Shown one piece after another: positions 24,348 to 33,640 of a stretch of 64,000 nucleotides of DNA. The stretch lies in the NCBI GenBank assembly GCA_031841125.1, contig CM063111.1:54745535-54809534 (forward strand). Reading direction: 5' to 3'. Under the pieces are notes generated by a model. It did not search any database. It was given only the letters and a program-made list of their open reading frames with translations, and was not told where the DNA came from. The translations under genes and the position numbers were made by a program. The DNA is from Acanthococcus lagerstroemiae (Eukaryota; Arthropoda; Insecta; Hemiptera; Eriococcidae). Position 1 is the stretch's first letter, and the number at the start of each line of letters is the position of its first letter.

Positions 24348-25230
24348 GGTCTCGCATACTCGCACTCATGACGCATCTCGAAAAACCGGTTTCCAGCTCT
24401 TGGAATTTCACACTAGGCGCACAACTGGCCCCTACGGCCGACACCGCTCTGTCCCTCTGGCTAATTTGAGAGGCAACGTGACGTCCCAGACAGTGGCATC
24501 AGTGCTCTTACTCTAACTGTCAGCTGTGGATCCCAGTAGGGTATGCCCTACAGCAGGGTCATATCCACAAGGTGCACAACTTCAGCAAAACGGTCACATT
24601 GACCTAAACGCTGAGTAACCAGCCCAGGGCTGGCTACTACATGGAGTGTGTGTTACAACTGCGAGTGCGAGCTTCTGACTCCTCTTCATGTCCCAGCTCC
24701 TCACACCTGATCTCGCATAATCAGCCATAACACATTTCGAAACAGAGGCTCCAGTTCTTGGATTTCCGCCGCATCCGGTCACGATTGGCCCCTCTGGTCG
24801 ACACTGTTCTTTTTCCTTCTTTCTAATTTGCTCTCCATCCGAGTCCTGGAATCCGCCCTTTCGAGCATTACTTCAGAGACGTCGAAGAGGCTGTTAGGAC
24901 TACCTTAGCCCTCTTCCCTTCTGGCCGAAAAACCGGCCTAGGTCGAAAATTCTGGCGAGCCGCTACGTGGGTTCGAACCCGGGACCTCCGGATTCTGAGA
25001 CCAACGCGCTATCCACTCGGCAAACCAGCCTGGTCAACACCGTTCTGCTCTTCCGGCTAATTTAAAGCGCAACGTGATAACCCCCAATAGTGACATCAGC
25101 ACTTCTACTCTGTCAGCTGTGGATCCCCGTAAGGTATATCCTACAGAAGTGTCATATTCACAGTGTGCACGACTTCAGCAAGGTGGTCATGCAGATCCAA
25201 CCGCTGCGTGATCAGCCCAATGCTGGCTAT
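24348..25230. repeat. ~360-bp direct repeat, two units, second split by a SINE
   Basis: Unit A (about 24348-24640) and unit B (about 24706-25230) share ATCTCGCATA-type starts, GGCCCCT(A/C)(C/T)GG, GTCAGCTGTGGATCCC, ACTTCAGCAA and CCCA(G/A)(G/T)GCTGGCTA in the same order. Unit B is interrupted at 24811-25031 by a SINE. If the SINE is removed the units align nearly end to end. Confidence 0.75.
24811..25031 (-). mobile_element. tRNA-derived SINE, copy 2 (reverse)
   Basis: Reverse-complement match to the SINE at 7450-7669 over its whole length, including the B box (GGTTCGAACCC) and the GACGTCTCTGAAGTAATGC tail. Flanking direct repeats are GGTCGACACTGTTCT (24796-24810) and GGTCAACACCGTTCT (25032-25046), 13 of 15 identical. 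The host site is a copy of a local tandem repeat, and comparison with the intact unit confirms the insertion boundaries. Confidence 0.92.
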
Positions 25231-25499
25231 CAATTTCAATATGGCTTTATTTTTATCACTATATATGTTACCGGTAATTCGTGAAATCCGTAAATTCATG
25301 AAGAAACCAGGTAGTTCATGTTATTACTGGTCTCATCAGTGAGAGTGAGTAATAATGCGTGATTATATTCGTTAACTATATGATTTAGCCCAGGAACATT
25401 GGGTCGAAAATGTAAAATGAAAATGAACTAGGAGTCTTCGCGCCTCGTCCGACCACCGCAGTCCACAGTGTTTGGTCTAAAACTTTTGTTTCTGAGTTG

Positions 25500-26340
25500 A
25501 GGTTTGCTTTGGACTACTTTTGCTCCCCCTCTATCAGCGGTCCTCAATCTTCCACCATGAACCCCCTTCCATCTTTTCTTCATCACGAGCCTCCTCCTCC
25601 ACCACGACCCCCTCGTTCACCACGGTCGCTCTCCGCCTCCACAATCACACTTCAACAGTCGCAGCCCGCCTCAGCCACGAACTCCTTCCCCACAACGGCC
25701 ATAATCTACCAGAGGCTTCAATGCCCACCCTATAGTCTTTTACCTCAGCAGTACCTCCCACCTGGGCTTCCTCCTCGCCTCTACAATCATCGACCTCCAC
25801 AACCAACCTCTACCACCTGGGCCTTAATCTCTTCATATTACCCTCCCCCTAGCTCCATAACTTTTTCCGTCCACAGCTTCTTCCCCACATGGCGCCCTCC
25901 GTTCATCCCTCTGATCATCACCCAGTCCGCCACCTAATTTCCCCTCCCCCGATCACCCTCTTCCACCCTGATTGCCCTCCCCCATTAGGACCACCCCCAC
26001 ACCACAATGGTCCTCATTTTTGTTCACGTACCACGTTCCTACAAGGACCTCTTCACCCATCACAACGCCCTCTCCAATTGCAGCCTTAGTCCCTCGCTAC
26101 AGCCTTACCCTTCCGCTGGTCTTTCTCTGCGGCCTGATCATCCCAACTCCCTCGAAGATCCCCTGGCCCTCCGCTCAGGAGCTCCCACCACCATGACCAC
26201 CCTTCTCCTTCAGCCCTCCACCACCAGTCCCTCCCATACCACGGCTTTCATTTCCCTCCCCGGTCTTTCTTTCACCCAGGACTTCCTCCGCTACCAGGAA
26301 CTCTTACTCAAAATTACCCCCTCCACCACCCAGGGCTTTT
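25500..26340. other. strand-asymmetric C/T-rich tract
   Basis: For about 840 bp the plus strand is dominated by C and T, with few G and almost no long purine runs. Overlapping ORFs of 146, 74 and 111 codons in different frames follow from the shortage of stop codons in such sequence, and encode only Pro/Ser/Thr/Leu-rich text. No signal peptide, repeat unit or domain supports a protein. It may be an old pyrimidine-rich satellite or an R-loop-prone tract. Confidence 0.5.
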
Positions 26341-26745
26341 AATTTAATGTAGCATAATTCTACTCAGTATGACGATTTTTAAAACTCTGAAGACCAATTA
26401 CAAGGAAACAGTAAGTGAAGAAACCAGCTAAAGCAATCTTCGGGCTCAGCGTGAAAAATCAGTTCAGGAAAGTTCGCTTGTTGCATTTTTGTGTAATTTT
26501 AATTCCACTCACATTCGAGTTTCCTAAGACCGAATTTCAGACGCTCATCTGGAATTCAAGTTTGAGCCTAAAAATAACTTTTATTCTTAATTTTTTTTCA
26601 ATTTATTGCTCAGTGTATCTTCTACATTTAAGACATGTTCGTGGCATTCGCCGCATCTTCTTCTATAAAGACGGATTCTGGCACTGATGTATTTGCTGAC
26701 AAATTCTTATGTAAATCTTGTGTTCAATTTCGACGCATCAGGGGT

Positions 26746-28336
26746 GGTGTGGTGGGGGGACGTATGGCGATGCACGCATGCCAAAGTGGCCCCTGAGACA
26801 CCGCACCCCCGGCATCGGAAACTACACTTTCGGGCATCGCATCAGTACCGAGGTGAACGCTTTGGGGCCGAGCCCGAGTCCCCATATCTCCTGGCCAGAA
26901 CGGTGCGCGCGTCTTGCCAAAGCCACCACGGGGTTCCCTACTGACCGAGGTCCGCACTCCCAGAGCGCTCGCTTGGAAATTTCAGGTCCTCCGCAGCCGG
27001 ACGCGCTGCCTTTTCCTCTTCACTCACTCGTCGTGTGAGACTCGTCTGATTGAAGCTCCAGCCCTTGCACTGCGGGCGAGCTCTGCTCCAGCACTGGTGC
27101 TACGGGCGAGCTTCACTGGATGGTATCCGCCGCCGCAGCAGCAGCAGCAAGTCCAGCTTCTCCTCCTCCTTGCGTCTTCTGTTTCGACCACTCAGCCTCC
27201 ATCTTCCGTCGCATGATGGCCGAAACGAAACCCGACACCCGGTTCCAACCGCTTCGGCTCCTCAACAGCTCCGGGACCAGGGTGTCCGGCGCAAGATGGT
27301 CGATCACGCCGTCTCCGGGATCGATCGTGACCGCCCCGCGCCTCTCCTCCTCTCAGGCATCGCACTCAAACAGCGTATGCCACGGCGTGTCCTCCTCTCC
27401 GCTTTCACAAATGGGTGCACTCGGCGCGCCCCACCAAATCCATCCGGTGCAGGTACGAGCCGAAACAACTGTGTCCGCTCAAGACCTGGGTCAGGTGGAA
27501 GTTCAGGCTTCCGTGCCTCTTACCGAACCACAGGTCGAGCTCACCGATCACCTCCCGGGTTCACTCGCCTTTCGAAGACTGGGCGAGCCTCTCCGTCCAT
27601 CGCTGAAGCGTGGTCAGCTGAATGCCACGCTTCGCCCGGCGTGCCTCCAGCCGCGTCCTCGCCTTCTTCTGCGCCTTGTAGGACTGCGCCAACTCGTCGA
27701 TCTTCAGCTCGATGGGTGGAAGGCGCGCCAGCACGCCTACCGCCTCCGTTGACACGGTGCGATACGCGCTGACGCACCTTCTCCAGCTCCACTCTCCGGT
27801 ACGGGATCTGGACGGTGTCCGCGAATACCGGTGCGCCGTACGTCAGGACCGACAGCATGACGTTCGCGTACAACCTCCGCTTCTGCTCTCGCGGGCCGCC
27901 CAGGTTCGCCATCAGTCGCGACAGCTGCCCGGCGACCCGGTCCGCCTTCTCCGGAAGTGCCTGCGGAACGACAGCTTCCCGTTGAACCACAGCCCAAGGT
28001 ACTTCAGCGCTGGACATGGCGCGATCCTCTCGCCTTTCAGCACGAACGTTGGTTGGTCGTACTTGCGGCGCGTCGTGAACAGAACTGCCTCCGTCTTCTG
28101 CACCGCCAAGCACAATCCCGCCGACTCGATCCATCCGGTCAGCAACTCCAACGCCCGGTTGACTTTGGTCGCGACCTCCGCTGTTGTCGCGGCTTGGCAC
28201 ACCACCAGCATGTCATCGGCATAACAGATGAGTTTCACGCCTGGTGGGACCGCCAGCCGCAGCAACCCGTTGAAGGCGACGTTTCACAGGATGGGTCCGG
28301 GGATCGTCCCCTGAGGAACGCCGCACGTCATCGCCC
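26746..28336 (-). mobile_element. 5'-truncated R1/Jockey-like LINE with 16-bp TSD
   Basis: The minus strand reads into a non-LTR ORF2 from MTCGVPQGTIPGPIL, then a TGA where Trp is expected, then VKLICYADDMLVV (catalytic YADD) and CPALKYLGLWFNGKLSFRRH. After frameshifts come YANVMLSVLTYGAPVFAD, HGSLNFHLTQVLSGHSCFGS, a Cys/His finger-like stretch and a terminus at about 27113. The 3' UTR runs to 26746 with no poly-A. Flanking TCGACGCATCAGGGGT occurs perfectly at 26730-26745 and 28337-28352. The 5' part (endonuclease, ORF1) is missing. R1 group is inferred from YADDMLVV and the C-terminus. Confidence 0.92.
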
Positions 28337-28352
28337 TCGACGCATCAGGGGT

Positions 28353-29769
28353 ACGTGTTAAACTGATTTTTTTAAATCTGAAAATTTGGTCATTACTTTC
28401 ATAAAATGGGGGAAAACATCGAGGGACGGCCCGGTCAAATTTCACCAATTTTCAAAGTACGAGACACTTTAGAGGGCATATTTGAACCCCCTAACGTTGC
28501 CTCTCACCGTTTTTGAACGTGAACTTGCTTGCCACGTCTACTACAAAGAGCAAATTACTTTTTACGGCCGCTTCTAAACTCGAATTTCGGAATTATCGCA
28601 CCGGCAAAAAGTTCTCACAATATGGTCACAGTTCAACAATCAGCTATTGACGAAGTTGACATCGAAAAAGAAAAACGATCACATTGTCGATGGAAAAACG
28701 AGCATTACTTCCAATTGGCAGCGTATCGCCAGTGTAAAATCAGGGCGGAAACGAGAGGGGGAAAAAACGAAATTCTGTTCTCATGACAAGGCATGACAAC
28801 TGACAGATGCCACCACGTTCATATCGAAAAGGATGAACTACTACACTGCATTCCGCCACATTTAACAATTTTCCGAACAGGTGGGCGGGGGATTTGATAA
28901 TATAGAAACAAAACGCGGCTCACAGGTGGTGACTACAATCGCCAGGCCCGAGCAACAACCGCACACACCTGAAGAAGCCTCGTCGGGCTCGTCGAAAGTT
29001 CAAACGACGATATAATAAAAACTGTGCTTTCGCTGGAAACTCGGCGAAAAGACGAACAAATTCATTAAAGCGAAAAAGCGAGATAACGCAGCTGTTGGCG
29101 AATTGAATTTAAGAACCCCTTTTCGCCGGAGCTTACGAGCGCTCGCGTTCCGAAATTATTTCAAAGTTGGAGAGATGGTGTCGGTGTGCGCGAAATAAAG
29201 CGCAATATTGAGAAAATTAATGTTCAATTTACATATTGGGAAGAGCGATAAGCTGGTTCGAGCTCGTAATAAAGAGAGCGAACGTTTCGGTTTCTCCAGC
29301 GCTGGTTAATTGCTTTATGGCTGCAATTTTGGATACGATAGACCGAACCAGTGCAATGTGTGGCAATGGTTTCCGAAAGTAAAGCAGTCCGCCCGATGCG
29401 AAAATCCGCGCGAAGATGGAATTTAGAACAAATCGGGGGGCGGGGGTGTCCACCAGCTGTCCGCGACGATCCTCGCCTCGTTTGTTTGAGCACCTATGTA
29501 GTTTGCATTCGTTGCTTTCGGTCAAATTTGCCTGCTATATCTGCCTGACTAGCAAGTGGTCTCTTCGTTAATATTGTGCTCCGAGCCTAGGGCTTCGGGC
29601 ATGTCTGACGCGGAGATAGATTTTGGACATCGGATGCCCAATCAGTGCGTTCGATGTACTTTCTGCCGGCCCGGCATGTCCTCGGCCACATCTCCTTCCG
29701 GCTTCCAAACAACGAGCTACGATTCGGGACTTTCAAATATACACACTAGTGATTGTAAATATCTGAAGC
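28353..29769. other. no gene recognised; CpG-richer non-coding DNA
   Basis: No family motif appears. From about 28500 to 29560 the text is low in repeats and moderately CpG-rich, like the region at 23050-24200. Possible conserved non-coding DNA or 5' UTR, unproven. Confidence 0.3.
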
Positions 29770-30388
29770 GATCTCGACGTCTCGAGTGGTCTCAAACTTG
29801 AGTGGTGTCGAACAGTCTTGAACAGTCTTGAACAGTTTCAAGCGGTTTCAAAACAGTCGTGACTGGTCTCAAAGTAATTTCAAACCGTCGTGAAGCGATC
29901 TCGAAGTGATTATGAACAGTTTCAAAGTGACCTCCACCATCTTGGGAGATCTTGAACATCTCGAGTGGTCTCGAACGTCTTGAGCAATCTTGAACAGTTT
30001 CAAGCGGCCTCAAAGCAGTTTTGATTGGCCTCAAAGCGATTTCAAACAGTCTTGAAGTGGTTTTGAAGTGATCATGAATGGTCTCAAAGTGACCTCGACC
30101 ATCTTAGGTGGTCTTGAACATCTCGAGTAGTCTCGAATATCTCGAACAGTTTCAAGCGGCCTCAAAGCGATTTCAAACAGTCCTGAAGTAGTCTCGAGAT
30201 GATCTTGAACGGACTTGAAGTGATCTCGTCCATCTCGAGCAGTTTTGAACAGTTTCAAAGCAGTTTTGATTGGTCTCAAAGCGATTTCAAACAGTCTTGA
30301 AACGATCTCCAAGTGATTATGAATGGTCTCAAAGCGACCTCGACTATCTTGGGCGGTCTTCAACATCTCGAGTGGTCTCGAATGCAGG
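29770..30388. repeat. satellite-like array with a 10-bp period
   Basis: Written in rows of ten bases, the sequence shows related decamers (TCTTGAACAG, TTCAAGCGGC, CTCAAAGCGA, TCTCGAGTGG and so on) that stay in register for about 600 bp. A higher-order pattern repeats roughly every 160-250 bp, marked by CATCTCGAGTGGTCTCGAA-like text. ORFs across it (for example 29792-30034 and 30031-30366 on the minus strand) are by-products of the repeat. A hAT-like MITE begins directly after it. Confidence 0.85.
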
Positions 30389-30396
30389 GACTGAAA

Positions 30397-30760
30397 CAGC
30401 GGTGGCAGCCTTTGTATAGTATGTGTAGCAAGTTGCTACACCCCAAAACAGCTTACTACACCTCGGAAAAACGTTTGCTACCCCTCGAAAATGTTTGCTA
30501 CACTCCGAAAAATCTCCCTTTTTTTAGAACTTTTTAATCCAAAATCATCTGAGAGTACAGAATACAGACAGGTTTTGCACTTGTAGTCAAATAAGTAAAG
30601 AATTTTTGCGTTGAAGAACAACTTTTTTTTTTTTTGGGGGGGGGGGGGGATTTTGGTGATGAGAGCCCCTGAAATTACCATCCCAAAAAATCATCAATTT
30701 TTTACTCTCGTCAAAATGGGGTTTTACTACACCTCAGAAAAATCTAGGCTGCCACTGCTG
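30397..30760. mobile_element. hAT-like MITE, 364 bp, perfect 8-bp TSD
   Basis: The termini CAGCGGTGGCAGCCT and AGGCTGCCACTGCTG are inverted copies (14 of 15). The flanks are GACTGAAA at 30389-30396 and 30761-30768, a perfect 8-bp duplication, which is diagnostic of the hAT superfamily. The interior has GCTACAC(C/T)CC motifs and a long T/G run near 30627-30650, with no transposase. Confidence 0.9.
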
Positions 30761-30768
30761 GACTGAAA

Positions 30769-31260
30769 GCTAGCCGAAAGCCGAACGATTTCGGCATGAA
30801 AGCCAAAGCTGAAAGTCGGAAGCCGATTGGGTTCGAAATCGAAAGCTGAAACCAAAAGCCGAATCTTTTTCGACTTTTTCCCGAAAACCAAAAAGTATAT
30901 AGACTACTGATAATGAGAATTGCCAAAAATCAACTCCTCAGAGTCCTAGACTCCCTAAAGACACCGAAGTGCTAGGCAACCGCGGGGGGGGGGAGTAATA
31001 ATATTGTAAAAACTGCCCGAAAATCCGTAGATAACGGTAGGTACAGATGGACGCTGTTAAGCGTAACAGAACCAACCAACGAAATGTGTTTTTTGAGAAC
31101 AGGTGATTGCGTGATCGAAAGTCGAAAGCCGCACGATTTTGGCATGAAAGCTAAAGCTAAAAGTCAAAAGCTGATTGAGTTCAAAGCCGAAAGAGGAAGC
31201 CGTATTTTTCAAGGTCAAAAGCTAAAGCCAAAAGCGAAAGTTTTATCGTTTGGCTTTCAG
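30769..31260. repeat. AAAGCC/AAAGCT short-period repeat in two blocks
   Basis: Blocks at about 30769-30870 and 31110-31260 consist of GAAAGCCGAAAGC, AAAGCTAAAGCT and similar 6-7-bp variants. Both include GGCATGAAAGC and end in related text. The interval 30890-31100 is non-repetitive. The 61-107-codon ORFs here are repeat artefacts. Confidence 0.65.
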
Positions 31261-32287
31261 TCCATGTTTGGGCGTCTCCTGCGTCAATCCATCTTCAATT
31301 TTGCAGTCGTATCCTGTGAACATGTACCAAAACATCCTACAAGATTCAAAGGCAGTCGATGCATATACGCAGAAGAATACAACTCTGGAGATGATAGTTC
31401 GTATTAAAAATAAGTCACGGGTTGGTTTTGAAAAACTAGTAAGTCCAAAAACGAAGTTATGCAAGGTCGTACGGTTGAAAACAATGGACTCATCAGTAAC
31501 GCGATAGTTATTATGCGCAGCTGTAGGGATACCACGCGCACAAACGTAAACAAGATCGATGCGACTTATGGTACCTTTTCCGGACACCGCCCTGTAGATT
31601 GTAATTCGTGTCCTAGACGATTACTTTCTACTGTACACTATGGGCCAATGTGTCTAGAAGCAGTTATCGTTGAAATCCAAAAAATGACGATACATTTTGT
31701 GCTGCAGGATAAAATCAACTTTTCCGACATATGGTACCTTTTCACAGAAGGTCTCACAAGTTAGAAATACCCAAAAATTTGTCCGATATTTCCATAGGTA
31801 TTTCAAAAGATGCTAAAAACGAGGTCAAATCTACTTTAAAAATATGCTAGATTTCGTAAAAAGTTTCTAACAAAGGGCCAAAGTTCAAAATTGTTTGACC
31901 ACATTTCCTGAAAAAAGGGTGCTGCAACTCGGATAAGTTTCCGAATTTAGAAACATGTTACTAAATTGACAACACTGATTTTTAATATCCAGTTGAGACT
32001 GATTAGGACTTTTCGAGACTGTTGTACATTCTATCAAGACTTTTTTTTTCAAATTACGAAGGAACTTTGCTTTGGCCTTTCGTCTTGTTACTGACACGTT
32101 CTTGAACTTTGTTTTGCTCATGTCAACATCCTGCAACGGTCAGTCCATCTGTCTGTCTTTCTGTCCATTTGCCCGACAGCTAGCTACCTGACTGCCTCGG
32201 ATCGTACAGGTTTTGCCAGGATGAGGAAGACAAGTTTTTAATACAGACTATGTACCTCTATATCTCTGAGGAGAGAGAAGACGTATT
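31261..32287. other. no gene recognised
   Basis: AT-rich sequence with several 60-114-codon ORFs on both strands, none with recognisable motifs or a plausible exon structure. Confidence 0.4.
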
Positions 32288-32295
32288 ACCATGTT

Positions 32296-32547
32296 CATAG
32301 GCGCCGACTTATGGAAAATATTGGGGGGGGGGGGAGGCAGAATCGGTCGGAGCGCGGTTTTTTCTTTATCGATTTTATTCTCATTAGTTTCTCTCTTTTT
32401 TTCTTTTTTATTAAATTTAAACATTGCTGATGAAATTTGTTGTACTTTTTCCATTTTTGACTTGAAAATATTGAGGGGGCGTTGCCCCTCGAAAGTTTTT
32501 ATTGGGGGCGAAGCCCCCCCCCCCAAAGTGCCAAGTCGGCGCCTATG
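32296..32547. mobile_element. hAT-like MITE, 252 bp
   Basis: The termini CATAGGCGCCGACTT and AAGTCGGCGCCTATG are perfect inverted repeats. The flanks ACCATGTT (32288-32295) and ACTATGTT (32548-32555) match at 7 of 8 positions, consistent with an 8-bp hAT duplication. G- and C-runs sit just inside both ends. Confidence 0.85.
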
Positions 32548-32559
32548 ACTATGTTAAAG

Positions 32560-33640
32560 AAAGACATTTTGAGACTCATTAACGCTGGCGAAGATGCCTC
32601 AATACTCTGTCAAGACTCATGAAAACAACTGCCATTCTTCAAAATTGTAAGACTACATGCGACTCCGTTAAAACCAGATTAAGATTACGATAAGTATTTC
32701 TGAAATCGTCATAGCTTGTTAATCCTGCAAGACTCGTTAAGACCTTTTAAAATCTTGTTGAGGTTCACTAAAACTCGGGAAGATGGACTGATATTTTTCG
32801 AGAGTGTTTAAGACTTTAGGACACCTTATGATTTCTTAGGGCTCGTTCGGACTCTTCAAGACCCCCGAATACTCTATTAAGACTCACTGGAATACGTGGA
32901 GACCGTTCAAGAATCTTTAAGACGCCTTAATATTTTGTTAAGACTAGATTGAGACTTTTTTAATTCCTAGCATTCTGTATGATTCCGCCGAGACACATAA
33001 AAATTAGTCACAATTCCGTCAAATTGATTATAATGAACTAGGGAAGAGGGTCCTGGACATTTCGGGATTCACCCCCATTCCCCATTAAAACTTATAAATC
33101 CAATTACTTCCAGTCAAGAGTACTTAAAATTCAGTAAACACTATCAAGGACTGGTGAAGACTCCGTCGAAACTCGGCAAGATTTGTGAAAACCTCAAGGA
33201 GATTTATCAAGAAACGTTAGGACGTTATTGAGACAAATTTCGATTTACAAACTCTCCGTTAGTTACTATAGAATTCCGTTAAGAACTTTTAGAGATTCGT
33301 CGAGACAACATGTAACCCTTCTGAGGCCCTCTGAAACTTTCGGACTCTTCATTTAGATTCATAAATATAAGATTTATAAATGCTTTCTTAAACTCATTCA
33401 GAATCTTTACAATTCCATTCAGACTTGGTGAGACTATTCAAGACTCACTGAAGCTCGTTGAAGCCGCATCAAGACTGCGCTGAAACTCAGATAAAATCAT
33501 CAAGACCCACCAATTAACACTCATTAACACCCAGAACACTCATCACAACTTCGAAAAAGTTACAAAGATGATACGACTTTTTTAAAGAGTCATGAGGACT
33601 CGCTTCCACTCTGTCAAGACTGATCACTTCAGTTATGAAA
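32560..33640. repeat. degenerate ~10-12-bp repeat based on AAGACTCNTT
   Basis: For about 1.1 kb, words such as AAGACTCATG, AAGACTCGTT, AAGACTCACT, GAGACTTTTT and AAGACCTTTT recur every 10-12 bp with heavy divergence. No reading frame is kept. The motif differs from the array at 29770-30388. Confidence 0.65.

Noticed and set aside
25497..26342. Proline-rich ORFs as genes
   Set aside because: Open frames overlap in several phases because the pyrimidine-rich strand lacks stops; no domain, signal or splice evidence.
27050..27772. 240- and 210-codon plus-strand ORFs
   Set aside because: They are antisense to the R1-like LINE ORF2, whose minus-strand translation has clear RT motifs; GC-rich sequence leaves the opposite strand open by chance.
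29792..30366. Minus-strand ORFs rich in ETVQD/RPLE words
   Set aside because: They are translations of the 10-bp array; the frame changes whenever the repeat register does.
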